From Methylotuvimicrobium sp. KM2 (GTDB taxonomy: Bacteria; Pseudomonadota; Gammaproteobacteria; Methylococcales; Methylomonadaceae), in NCBI RefSeq assembly GCF_038051925.1, contig NZ_CP150634.1:930001-994000 (forward strand): DNA of 64,000 nt, written 5' to 3'. The notes beneath the pieces were generated by a model. The model was not told the DNA's origin. It did not search any database and saw nothing but the letters and a program-made list of their open reading frames with translations. Both the position numbers and the translations under genes were made by a program. Shown piece after piece: positions 1 through 8,617 of this stretch (position 1 is its first letter; the number at the start of each line of letters is the position of its first letter).

Positions 1-56
1 GAAAAATAAAAAAAACTTGCAGCGAAAAAAATGTTCTGTATAATTTCGATTTCTTC

Positions 57-132
57 GCTGGTGTAGCTCAGTTGGTAGAGCAGCTGATTTGTAATCAGCC
101 GGTCGCGGGTTCGAGTCCCATCACCAGCTCCA
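57..132 (+). tRNA. tRNA-Thr (anticodon TGT)
   Basis: A full cloverleaf can be folded. The acceptor arms GCTGGTG (57-63) and CACCAGC (122-128) pair perfectly, the D-loop region reads AGCTCAGTTGGTAGAG, the anticodon stem GCTGA/TCAGC encloses the loop TTTGTAA with anticodon TGT, and the T arm carries GGTTCGAGTCC. CCA is encoded at 130-132. A terminator follows within 10 bp. The 3' half is duplicated at 7297, so this gene is the likely integration target of the adjoining island. Confidence 0.97.
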
Positions 133-340
133 ACAAATTCAAAGGCTTGCAGAAATGCAGGCCTTTTTTGTTTGTGCCTGGGTTAGGTATGGGTTAGGAT
201 TCAGAGAGAACTTCGTGGAATAGGCGAGGCGCATTTTCTCTTATACCTTGATACCGTCCAGAATTTTTTTCTTCCCGAATTCTCCAGTTGTATTATGGCT
301 TTTAATTACGCTTAATGCAATTTCATTTCAAATCGTTCTC
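88..340 (+). repeat. Island-flanking direct repeat, copy 1 (tRNA-Thr 3' half plus downstream DNA)
   Basis: From the tRNA anticodon loop through the CCA, the terminator and about 170 bp further, this segment is closely matched at 7297-7537, with scattered substitutions and small indels. Site-specific integration into a tRNA gene leaves such a repeat. The length beyond the tRNA suggests an older or tandem integration. No integrase gene lies between the copies. The remainder up to the next gene (341-516) shows no gene. Confidence 0.8.
141..169 (+). terminator. Rho-independent terminator of tRNA-Thr
   Basis: AAAGGCTTGCA (141-151) pairs with TGCAGGCCTTT (156-166) over 11 bp with one G-U pair, and a T tract follows. 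It sits directly behind the tRNA. A copy lies at 7350-7379 inside the duplicated segment. Confidence 0.9.
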
Positions 341-516
341 ACCTTTCGCTCTCTGAACCCTGCGCGCTGTTAACTGAATGTGTCGGACAAAATGAACAAA
401 ATCGCCTTTTTCAATAAATATATCGGGCTTTGAGCAGTTTTTATGTCGGAGATACCGAACAAACGAGTTGTTTTGCGAAGGACGTCATTTCGTAGGGATT
501 TTTGGTCCAGAGAAAT

Positions 517-1083
517 TTATCGCTCGACCGGCTTAGCGTCTCCAGTTGTCTCATCCACTCGTTGTGCATAACGCATGACCATATCGATTTGGCCCTTTAC
601 CCATTCATGGTCGCCGGTATAGTCGATCAGTAAATCGCCTTCGGTCGATTCGATTCGTTCGAAATGGATCGTTTGTCCCTGTTGACACAGGCGCGGGCCA
701 TGATCGGCCAGCGATTCAAATAAAGCTTCCAAAAGAGGCACCCAACCGCAATCGATCCAATATTTCTCCGGCAGTTCCAGAATGTCGCCGGTTCTATCGT
801 TTATATTTTGATCGGCGCCATGGGGCGAATGCCAAGGCATCATGCCTTGAATCAGGCCATGTCGTTCGCATAGCGTTTTGACGCCGATGCGTTTGTGCAG
901 CGTCCCTAAATTGCCGCAAATTTTGCAGGTTCGATACGACAAAGATTCGGCCATGACGCGAATGCCGTTGACATAATGACTTTTCTCGGGACCGCTGAGA
1001 TACACTCGAAGCCCGCCCATTTTCTGTTTAACCTCGACGATTTCGGCTCTCAAGTCATGGGCCTCGATCAATTCAGACATCAC
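517..1083 (-). CDS. Conserved hypothetical protein with CxxC zinc-finger-like motif
   Basis: 188 residues. After about 25 residues there is a VEVKQKMGGLRVYLSGP segment, then CKICG near residue 53 and LCERH about 20 residues later. Four metal ligands (C, C, C, H) are therefore available. I know this layout from unnamed proteobacterial proteins in which the KxKFGTLRVY-like segment precedes a CxxCG...LCxxH finger. The start ATG lies only 10 bp from the divergent PEP-CTERM relic, which leaves no room for two promoters and suggests a rearrangement at that junction. Function is unknown. Confidence 0.7.
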   Translation of the reverse strand: MMSELIEAHDLRAEIVEVKQKMGGLRVYLSGPEKSHYVNGIRVMAESLSYRTCKICGNLGTLHKRIGVKTLCERHGLIQGMMPWHSPHGADQNINDRTGDILELPEKYWIDCGWVPLLEALFESLADHGPRLCQQGQTIHFERIESTEGDLLIDYTGDHEWVKGQIDMVMRYAQRVDETTGDAKPVER

Positions 1084-1092
1084 GTCGATCAG

Positions 1093-1628
1093 ATGAAACC
1101 ATTGGGATTGCTGCTCATTTTAATATTCAGCCAGCCCACGCTATATCTCTCACGCTGATCCCGTCTTCGTCTACTGTTACAAGTGGCGATTCAGTTGATG
1201 TCAATGTGATTATATCTGATTTAGGTAGTGGAACTTATCCTTCAGTGGGCGCCTTTGACTTGGATGTGGCTTTTGATCAGTCGATCTTCGCTCCCACGTC
1301 CGTTACCTTTGGACTCTTTTTAGGCGATCCATCGGCGTTTGAAGCATTTACGGATTTTAACTTCCTTTCCGGTGTGGTGGACTTCGCTGAAGTTTCCCTC
1401 CTCTCTTCGGCGGAACTAGATATTTTACAGCCTTCCAGCTTTTCGCTGGCAACTTTATCATTTAATGCAATTGGGGACGGAACGAGTCAGTTTGGCTTTG
1501 TAGGAAACCAAACGGTAGACGATGCATTTGGCGAAAAACTTTCGGTTCCTGAGCCAGGTACAATTCTTCTTGTGGCTTCTGGTCTTCTAGGTCTTGGCTT
1601 GAGAAAACGCATAGTTCAAATTAAATAA
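1093..1628 (+). pseudogene. PEP-CTERM sorting domain protein, disrupted in its signal peptide
   Basis: The C-terminus reads VPEPGTILLVASGLLGLGLRKR: the PEP motif, a hydrophobic helix and a basic tail, the signal handled by exosortase/PEP-CTERM systems. The body has a cohesin-like start (SGDSVDVNVIISDLG...GAFDLDVAFD). An ATG at 1093 opens MKPLGLLLILIFSQP, a good signal peptide, but that frame then stops. The continuation QPAHAISLTLIPSS lies one frame over, starting near 1128. This is best read as a one-base frameshift inside the signal peptide. Only a GTG at 1206 could start the long frame now, and that product would lack a signal peptide. No exosortase gene is in the window. Confidence 0.65.
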
Positions 1629-1849
1629 AGGTTAACATAAACCTGCAAACTTTCACGGATGAGGTGATGCCTAAATTTTGATCGTTATATTAAGACGGGG
1701 GAGTCCGCATAGAAGGGCATGTAGAAACTGATAAGTAGGCTTCTTTGATTGACCGCTTTTATAAGACTGACCTGACATTCATTAAAAACACATGAATGAC
1801 AGTTGATGGCCGTTTTAAACCTACAACTGAAACTATGTCCGCACAAATT

Positions 1850-2152
1850 TTACACCGACTCCAACTCTATTTTTACCTTTTTACCGAGAGCTGCGGCGGC
1901 GCTCACCAAGGTGGTCAAGGTTAAACTGGTATCTTCTTCATCTAGCAGCCGGTTCAGCGAAGCTCTGCTGGTGTGCATTTTTTTTGCCATTGCCGTTTTA
2001 CTGAGCTTAAGCGCAGACATGCCTTCAGATATTTGCCAGGCAATGACCCGCTTGGTCGCTACCGCTGTGACTTCATCAAGAATGGCTTCCTCGCCTAGGA
2101 AGTCATCGAAGTCACTGCCAATATGAGGATTATCTTTGTGCTGACTGTTCAT
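1850..2152 (-). CDS. HigA-type antitoxin, XRE-family helix-turn-helix
   Basis: 100 residues. The helix-turn-helix is in the centre (LSKTAMAKKMHTSRASLNRLLD). It follows the toxin gene and overlaps it by 4 bp in an ATGA arrangement, the toxin-first order of HigBA systems. It would neutralise the HigB-like toxin and repress the operon by binding the palindrome at 2502-2519. The frame is intact although its partner carries a premature stop. Confidence 0.8.
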   Translation of the reverse strand: MNSQHKDNPHIGSDFDDFLGEEAILDEVTAVATKRVIAWQISEGMSALKLSKTAMAKKMHTSRASLNRLLDEEDTSLTLTTLVSAAAALGKKVKIELESV

Positions 2153-2493
2153 TGCTTACCTCGTAATGCTTTCAATCTTTGTTTTGCCAAATCGATTTCT
2201 GACTTCGGTGTTTTTTGACTTTTCTTGATAAAGCCATGCAGCAAAATCATCGTATGTTTGCCGATTACACACAGAACGCGGGCTATCCGTTTGTCCAGCT
2301 TGATTCTGACTTCCCAAATGTCGCCTTCGAGATGATCGACTAATGGCATACCGAGAGGCCAACCGAATTGCACCGTTTTAATATCTTCGCCAATCGTTTT
2401 TCTGTCTTGGGCGGATAGTCCTTTCAACCATTCTCTAACGGGCTAGCTGCCGGCGTCAGTTGCAAAAAATTTAACAGAAAGGATTGGATTCAT
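2149..2493 (-). pseudogene. HigB/Gp49-like toxin with an in-frame amber codon
   Basis: The longest open stretch (2149-2427) begins at a TTG and reads as a phage-derived Gp49-like/HigB mRNA-interferase domain (WEVRIKLDKRIARVLCV..., then HGFIKKSQKTP). Reading upstream in the same frame gives ATG at 2491-2493, MNPILSVKFFATDAGS, then TAG at 2443-2445, then PVREWLKGLS. The usual family sequence there is GxEPVREWL, so one base change (GAG to TAG) explains the stop. The 92-residue remainder would lack the first strand unless the stop is suppressed. The toxin is probably inactive. Confidence 0.75.
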
Positions 2494-2501
2494 TGATGCA
2501 G

Positions 2502-2519
2502 CGTATCAAAATTGATACG
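2502..2519. promoter_or_regulatory. Palindromic operator-like site of the HigBA-like module
   Basis: CGTATCAA, two bases, TTGATACG: a perfect 8-2-8 inverted repeat. It ends 9 bp upstream of the reconstructed toxin ATG at 2493, where antitoxin autorepression sites usually lie. The RelBE module at 18733 has the same 8-2-8 geometry with a different sequence. Confidence 0.6.
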
Positions 2520-2600
2520 TAACAACAAGCACTCTTTGGTTCGAAAAAGCGATCATTGAGTTGATCGTCGACAAGCAATGTCATTTTCCACATGACAGGA

Positions 2601-2913
2601 CTGGTCAGCAGTACCCCACTTGGCGTTGCTCGGCATTGACGAAATCGCCTTGAAGAAAGGCCATAAGGATTTTGTCGTCATCGTATCGGGACTGACGGCG
2701 CAGCGTGAAAAGCATATCTTAGCGGTGCTCCCGGATCGCAAAAAAGAGACTGTCAAGGCGTTTTTAAAGACGCTGCCGTCTCAGCAATGCCAAAGCATTC
2801 GTCATGTCTGCATCGACATGAACGAAGGTTATTGCAATGCGGTTTTAGAAACCCTGCCGAAGGCTCAGGTGGTGGTCGATCGCTTCCACGTTGCCAAACA
2901 CTATCGTGACTGC
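2601..2913 (+). pseudogene. Internal fragment of an ISL3-family transposase
   Basis: About 313 bp that are nearly identical to the middle of the complete transposase gene at 26827-28077 (I saw two mismatches). The fragment starts at a Trp-Ser-Ala codon run and stops abruptly after HYRDC. Neither terminal inverted repeat is present, so it did not arrive by simple transposition of this piece. A deletion or ectopic recombination between copies is more likely. Its right edge abuts the 3' end of the TOTE helicase gene. Confidence 0.9.
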
Positions 2914-2915
2914 TA

Positions 2916-5330
2916 TCAGTTACCGGTAAGAACGTAGCCCAAGCCTTTATAACCCGCCAACCGCTTATCGCACATTCTGGTCAACATCGGCATATCGTCT
3001 ACATAGTCGTAAATGAGCACTTTGGTTTTGGCATGATGGTGCCGGTGCAAGCGACCCACATATTGCGCCAATGTACCTTTCCAAGATACCGGTAACACCA
3101 ACAACAAAGTATCCAGTCGTGCGTCATCAAAACCTTCACCCAAATAGCGGCCGGTAGCGATCAACACTCGCTCTTCGTTTTCCGGAATGTTTTGCAAGGT
3201 AGCCAGTGTTTGCTTGCGTTGTTTTTGACTACCTCCGCCTTGCAAAACGACGACATGTCTCGCAAATGTTTTGATTTGTTCTGACAAGACTGTGACATGG
3301 TGTTTACGTTCAGTCAGAATCAACGGTGATCTTCCGTCTTTCAACAATTGCTTCAGATCGTCGATAATCAGCTTGTTCCGGCTGTCATCGTCCATCAAGG
3401 CCGCATAGATTTTGTGAATGGCCGGTGAGTTGTCCTGGTTTTCAGCTACCGGCATTTGAAAGCCGGTATGTCTCAGTACTAACCGGTGCTCGAAGGGGCG
3501 GGCGATGGCTTGTTTTTTGGCATCGGCCTTATAACGTACCGGTCCGCACTGCATCGTCACAATAGGATGATGTCCATCTTTGCGGGTTAAGGTCGCCGAC
3601 AAACCCAAAACATATTTGGCTTTACAGGCTTTGGCAACCGCTTCAAAACTGAAAGCGGACAGATGATGGTATTCGTCAAAGATGATTTGACTATAGTTGA
3701 CGACCAGATCATCCACCTGATGTTGCCGGGACAAACTTTGCATGACGGCAACATCGATTATGCCGGTCGGTTTGCGTTTACCGGCGCCGATTCTGCCAAC
3801 CTGATTTTTATCGATCGTTAAAAACTGTGCAATCCGTTCAAGCCATTGATCTAGAAGTTGCCGGCAATGAACCACAATTAAGGTATTCACTTGTCTTTGC
3901 GCCAAAATGTTCAACGCCACCACGGTTTTACCGAAGGCGGTCGTGGCCGATAAGGTGCCGGTATCCTGTTGCAACAAACAGTCAACAACAGTTTGTTGCT
4001 CCGGTAATAATTGTCCTTGGAATTGCACCGATTCAATGGTGTTACCGGTAAAACGCTCATCCCGAATCTCCACTTTGATGTTCAATTCCTTTGACAGTGC
4101 CAGTAAGTCTTCCAGACATCCGCGAGGTATAGCGATATGTTGAGAATAATTTTCTGCACAGGCAATGATTCTGGGTTTACCGAATGTCGGCAGTCTCATC
4201 GCTTGCGCTTTATAAAACTCCGGGTTTTGGAATGCCGCCAAGCGGATGATTTTGTTTTGTAAAGGTGCCGGTAAGTTGGCTTTTTCGATATACAGTTGGT
4301 TGGCCTGCACCAGTTGAATGGTTGCCGGTAACTTACCAAGGTCAATAGGTTTATAGTCTTTACGAGATGGAGATAACCGTCAGGGTTGACATCCTCTTCT
4401 TCAATGGGCATGCGCACATCAAGGAGACCATCCTGGCTTTCGGACTGTTCAACCAACTGCCTGAGTTCAAACAGGGTTAAGCGCTTCAGAGTGGATAAAA
4501 ATGCCCATTGATCGGCATAAGGCACGAAGTTTTGATCGACAAAAACGCTATATCCCTGTTCGCGTGCATTTTTTTTGTAACGGCAAGGCAATCAGATTAC
4601 CGAATCCGCCTTTGGGCAAGGTATCCTGATTGGGAAAAAAACGGTCGTAAGACTCGAAGCCCATTTCCGGATGATCATTCATGGCCTGCGTTAATAGCAA
4701 TGTCCCCAGTTTACGCGCTTCGACGGCAAAAACCGGTCGGTCGAAGAATATCCAGAGGTGCGCCCCTTGTCCGGAACGGGAGATTTCGATGGCACGAGGC
4801 ACTTGCTGTTGTGTGCATTGTTTAGAAAAAGCTTTTGCATCGTCTTGCCAGTTGGCTTTATCAAAATCCACTGCGATAAACCAACAGTGTTCATCGGTCA
4901 GCATCGGATAAACACCGATGACAAAATCTGCAGCATGATTTTTGTTCGGATCGTTACCGGAAAGATGGTTTTGAATAACTTGGTCTGTTACCGGTAAAAA
5001 AGATCGATGTGAACACTCGCCGCATTTTATCCTAGGCTTTTCGCACAATCCGCTTTTCCACTCGTTGCCGCAGACAGGCGAGTAGCCTGACTTCCCGGTT
5101 TTGCTGTTCTCCCAGCGCTTCGGATAAACATCTTCTCGACCTCGGAACAAATTCCGGAACAGTCGAATTTTTTCTGCGTTGGAAGAGTATTGCGTGACAG
5201 GGGAGGGTGTACTATGAGTTTTGAGGGCTTTAAGTTGATTTAGCTGCTGTAGCAGAGTGGCTCGTTCAGCTTCCAACGACTGGATTTTTTGCTCTAATGC
5301 AACAATCTTTTGGTTAATTACATCATTCAT
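2916..5330 (-). pseudogene. TOTE-type conflict-system primase-helicase, two frameshifts
   Basis: Three overlapping reading frames together form one protein of about 800 residues. The N-terminal part (from 5330) has a coiled coil and an archaeo-eukaryotic primase-like domain (SLFRGREDVY-type start, SRSGQGAHLWIFF, FFPNQDTLPKGGFGNLIALPLQ). The middle part continues SVFVDQNFVPYADQWAFL. The last part is a superfamily 2 helicase (TTAFGKTVV Walker A, IIFDEYHH Walker B, LGLSATLTRKDG, VSWKGTLAQYVGRLHR). Frame breaks lie at an A8 run near 4573 and near 4369, each repaired by one base. Such proteins are associated with the TOTE conflict systems, predicted anti-mobile-element defence. As it stands it is probably non-functional. 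Confidence 0.85.
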
Positions 5331-5495
5331 GATTCCTTATATCAGAAATTCAGGATAAATAACAAAGACATGAATTGCAGCGAATAGACTGTTTTTATAG
5401 GCGTTTAAGCCGGAGTCATTAGTCGCATGGATTGATCAGGTTAATGACGGTAAACCCCGGAAAGACAGTTTCAATTAGTATCCGATCCTTGAGAT

Positions 5496-5968
5496 TTACT
5501 GGATGCCAAGAAATTGTACGCGCAATTGATTTAGAAGTTTCGGCGACAGATCCATATTGTGTTGTTCAGTCAACTGTCTTAACTTTTGCCAAGCTTGATC
5601 TGCGCTCAACGAGCCTCGTTTTTCTAGGAACAGCAATAGGCCAATCGTGCCAATGACTTTTAGTCCTAATCGTTGCGCTTTACGGCGAGCCAACAAATCA
5701 TCCAAAATCACATAATCGATATTCAGTTCTTGCGACAAAATCATCGCTTCGAGTTCACCTTGATGCAATCGTCCCAAGGCGGCGCCACGAACATAAGCCG
5801 CTCCGACCTCTGACAGTGCGGCTGAATAAATGCCGGCAACTTATATTCATTTAATTCCTCTACAACCCCTTGCGGAACATAGAGATCTTCAACACAGTCG
5901 GCTAACAAATGAAGACAGTCAATTTTACTCAGAAAAATTACTGGGTTGGTATTCAGCGCGATTTTCAA
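5496..5968 (-). pseudogene. DUF3368 PIN-like toxin, frameshifted
   Basis: The N-terminal frame (5741-5968) reads MKIALNTNPVIFLSKI...LYVPQGVVEELN. The C-terminal frame continues LSEVGAAYVRGAALGRLHQGELEAMIL and then DYVILDDLLARRKAQRLGLKVIGTIGLLL. The two meet near 5815, where a one-base change would restore a single DUF3368 protein of about 155 residues. The UPF0175 partner immediately upstream is intact. An intact homologous pair lies at 25912-26657. Confidence 0.85.
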
Positions 5969-5974
5969 GGTGTT

Positions 5975-6217
5975 TTATAGCTCTTGTATCGTTTGGATAT
6001 CTTCCAAAACGCACTCGTCAGCGACTATATAGCCTTGATTGAAGAGCTCGGCTAAGCGCGTTTTAAAACTGTCAAAGTCCAAACCGGCCATGTGAGCTGC
6101 GCTCGCAAAGCTGATCTTTCGGGCATGATAGAGGCCTGCCGCTAAAAAGAATTGCGCCGCGTCATGACCTAGTGGTTGTAATATGTCATCGAACTCGGGT
6201 TGCAGTTGTATTTGCAT
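5975..6217 (-). CDS. UPF0175 family antitoxin
   Basis: 80 residues: AAQFFLAAGLYHARKISFASAAHMAGLDFDSFKTRLAE is the UPF0175 helix-turn-helix-like core. It is the first gene of a UPF0175/DUF3368 pair, and its partner toxin, 6 bp downstream, is frameshifted. The expected role is antitoxin and autorepressor. It now appears to be an orphan. Confidence 0.82.
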   Translation of the reverse strand: MQIQLQPEFDDILQPLGHDAAQFFLAAGLYHARKISFASAAHMAGLDFDSFKTRLAELFNQGYIVADECVLEDIQTIQEL

Positions 6218-6404
6218 GTGTCGTGCCTGCCAGTTCAGGATGCTTATGATTTAATAGCAATTTTCAATTATCCTCGTTATCTTGAGTGAATGAAAGCAGT
6301 TCTCTAGCTGAATGAAGGAGATATCTAAGCGGACAGCCGGCAATTCCGTGCCATATATCGACTGATCAATGGAAATAAATCTTTAGCTCACAACATCACA
6401 AAAA

Positions 6405-6440
6405 TAATTTTAGAGCACAACAATCATGGCTATAATGTTG
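6405..6440 (+). promoter_or_regulatory. Candidate promoter of the Phd/VapC module
   Basis: TATAAT at 6431-6436 lies 29 bp before the antitoxin ATG. No convincing -35 box is seen. ATGGC and GCCAT bracket the -10 box as a short inverted repeat that could serve as operator. Nothing else is visible in 6218-6404. Confidence 0.3.
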
Positions 6441-6465
6441 GCCATCAACTATTGGAGTTTGCGGT

Positions 6466-6750
6466 ATGAAAACAACAACCATTGCAGATGCAAAAAATCA
6501 TTTATCCCACTTAATCCATCAACTGGAGAATGATGAACCTATACATCTGACACGTTATGGAAAACCTGTAGCCGTTATGATGTCCGAAGCGCAATATAAC
6601 AAGCTGATTGCGCCTAAAAAAGGCTTACATTCGGCTATACAAAATTGGCGCAACAGCTTAAGCGGCAGTGAAGAAATTGGATTGAGTGACGACGAACTCA
6701 AGGACCTACGTAAAGACAGTATGGGTCGAGAGTTTTCATGGGACGAATAA
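6466..6750 (+). CDS. Phd/YefM-family antitoxin
   Basis: 94 residues. The DNA-binding N-terminus is typical (ADAKNHLSHLIHQLE...PIHLTRYGKPVAVMMSEAQYNKL), followed by a variable toxin-binding tail ending GREFSWDE. It overlaps the VapC-type gene by 13 bp, so the two are translationally coupled. It represses the operon and blocks the toxin. The pair is complete. Confidence 0.9.
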   Translation: MKTTTIADAKNHLSHLIHQLENDEPIHLTRYGKPVAVMMSEAQYNKLIAPKKGLHSAIQNWRNSLSGSEEIGLSDDELKDLRKDSMGREFSWDE

Positions 6751-7160
6751 ATTACCTGCTGGATACGAATATTCTTTCGGAGCCAGCCAAGCTAAAACCC
6801 AACGGCAAAGTCATGCAGAACTTTGCAAAATATGATGGTCAATATGCTACCTCTTCGATAGTTTGGCATGAACTGAATTATGGTTGTCAGTTGCTAGCCG
6901 ATTCTAGAAGAAAATCTCAGCTAGAATCTTATTTATCCATGCTCATTGACAATGGTTTGGTTATTCTTCCTTATGATCAACGTGCCGCAGAATGGTTCGC
7001 TATGCAACGAGCTCAATTAAAAAATCAGGGGAGAACGCCCGCTTATGCTGATGGTGAAATCGCAGCTATTGCGGCTGTGAATGAACTGACCCTGGTTACT
7101 CGGAATACTCAGGATTTTAGCTGCTACCCCACTTTAAACCCAGCAAATTGGTTTGAATGA
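6738..7160 (+). CDS. VapC-type PIN-domain ribonuclease toxin
   Basis: 140 residues. PIN-domain acidic residues are visible: D9 in YLLDTNILSEP, E45 in IVWHELNYG, D105 in TPAYADGEIAA, and the C-terminal TRNTQDF segment. Length and order fit VapC endoribonucleases, which cleave tRNA or rRNA when released from antitoxin. Unlike several other toxins in this window, it has all motifs in one open frame. Confidence 0.9.
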   Translation: MGRINYLLDTNILSEPAKLKPNGKVMQNFAKYDGQYATSSIVWHELNYGCQLLADSRRKSQLESYLSMLIDNGLVILPYDQRAAEWFAMQRAQLKNQGRTPAYADGEIAAIAAVNELTLVTRNTQDFSCYPTLNPANWFE

Positions 7161-7296
7161 CCTCACCGACCTAAACAATGCGTACGGGAAATTTACGTGA
7201 TTGAGTTGTGATTTGTTATGCTTTGTACGGACTTTTTGCAACGGATTCCCAATATAAACTACATAAAAATCAATAGATTGGTTATTAAAGCTCTGT

Positions 7297-7537
7297 TTTG
7301 TAATCAGCCGGTCGCAGGTTCGAGTCCCATCATCAGCTCCAACAAATTCAAAGGCTTGCAGAAATGCAGGCCTTTTTTGTTTGTGCCTAGGTTAGGATTT
7401 CAAGAGAACTTCGCGGAATAGGCGAGGCGCATTTTCTCTTATAACCGGATACCGTCCAGAATTTTTTCTTCTCGAATTCTCCAATTGCGTTATGGCTTTT
7501 AAATACGCTTAATGCAATTTCATTTCAAACTGTTCTC
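7297..7537 (+). repeat. Island-flanking direct repeat, copy 2 (tRNA-Thr 3' remnant)
   Basis: It begins with the tRNA-Thr anticodon-loop sequence, continues through the T arm (GGTTCGAGTCC), CCA and terminator (7350-7379), and then about 160 bp matching 170-340. The 5' half of the tRNA is absent, and the acceptor strand has one change (CATCAGC). It is therefore not a functional tRNA. It marks the right border of the 7-kb island. 7161-7296 and 7538-7628 hold no gene. Confidence 0.85.
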
Positions 7538-7628
7538 GCCAAAAAACGAATGATTGTAACTGTATTGTTGTCAATTAAGGGAAATACTCAAAAGAATGTG
7601 ATGACATTTATCCTTTTCGGCACCAAAA

Positions 7629-8388
7629 CTACTGCCTTTCCGGTAAAATAGCTAAAAAATTTTGGATATCAGTTGCTTGAGGGCGACTGGCTCGGATATC
7701 AGGAAGTCCTGATAAAAAAATCACCTCCGAACGGGAATTCGAATAGGCTTCAAATATATATTCGTGCCAATACAAGGGCGATAGCCCGTATTTCATTAAT
7801 TGATTTAAGTTGGTAGCCGTTGTTTTTGTCTTTTTACCTATCACCGTACGAGACAGATAGTCTAGCCAGGCATTTTTAGCGGGAGAAGATAATACATAAG
7901 GGGTTGTGTACACCACGCTATAATCGAAGCAATCCAATACAGGCGGCAAAAAATCCTGACAAACCATAACTCACCGGGTCGCTTGCCTTGGTAACCTGCC
8001 GGACAAATGCACTCGATGATAGAGTCCTTGGTAAGCTCCTTTAATAAAATACGCCCGTTTTGCCGTCCTATAAATTCATAGATGCCCATGCGTGAATTTT
8101 GCATAGCCACTATGATCTCAATCATGTGCTCATCTAAACCAAGCTGATGGGCGAGATCGAGAATAATCGTTGTCAAAGTTTCTTTGTCCAAGCCAATGGT
8201 CAAGTCAAACAGCAACCAGCTATTAGTAACTTTTTGTCAAAGGGCTAAAAGGTGGTCCTTCGGGCATATAATCGCGATCGGCTTCTTCAATCACTTTGAA
8301 AAACGGTCCAGTGCCGGTTCAGGAATTTCTTGTCGACACTCCACTAAAACGGACAAAAGATTTTGGACTTGAATATAAACGGCATGTA
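7629..8388 (-). pseudogene. Decayed conserved hypothetical protein, several frameshifts
   Basis: Three frames read as one ancestral protein: VIEEADRDYMPEGPPFSPLT (near 8280-8230), then SWLLFDLTIGLDKETL...GIYEFIGRQNGRILLKELTK, then ILPPVLDCFDYSVVYTTPYVLSSPAKNAWLDYLSRT to a stop at 7629. Breaks occur near 8300, 8220 and 7955. I do not recognise a named family. The upstream edge abuts the IS66 remnant at 8389, which may have truncated the gene. Confidence 0.55.
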
Positions 8389-8448
8389 TTATAGTGATTC
8401 AAATGGCTCTAGCAGGGAACGCTCCGGCTATAGGGCGCGAGTAGTTAC
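8389..8448 (+). mobile_element. IS66 right-end remnant
   Basis: About 60 bp match the last codons of the transposase and the right terminus of the complete IS66 element ending at 25789, with a few mismatches. The shared stretch includes the transposase stop codon and the terminal GAGTAGTTAC. Nothing else of the element remains, so it is a deletion scar. Confidence 0.85.
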
Positions 8449-8617
8449 GTTAAAGTTATTGTTAGATATGCTACAGACCTGAAAAAACGATATAAGTTAT
8501 TGAAATTTTAGAATAAAAAACACGGCCGGTTAGGCTTTTCCAACATGGAATGACGGGTGCAAGGATACCTTGTTTTTTCGTTAATTGGTTTTTGATATAC
8601 CAATACCAAGAATAATA

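Noticed and set aside
4565..4580. Programmed frameshift at the A8 run in the TOTE gene
   Set aside because: A second, independent frame break near 4369 has no slippery sequence, so decay or sequence error is simpler.
7297..7372. Possible second tRNA-Thr
   Set aside because: Only the 3' half is present. The acceptor 5' strand and D arm are missing, so it cannot fold as a tRNA.
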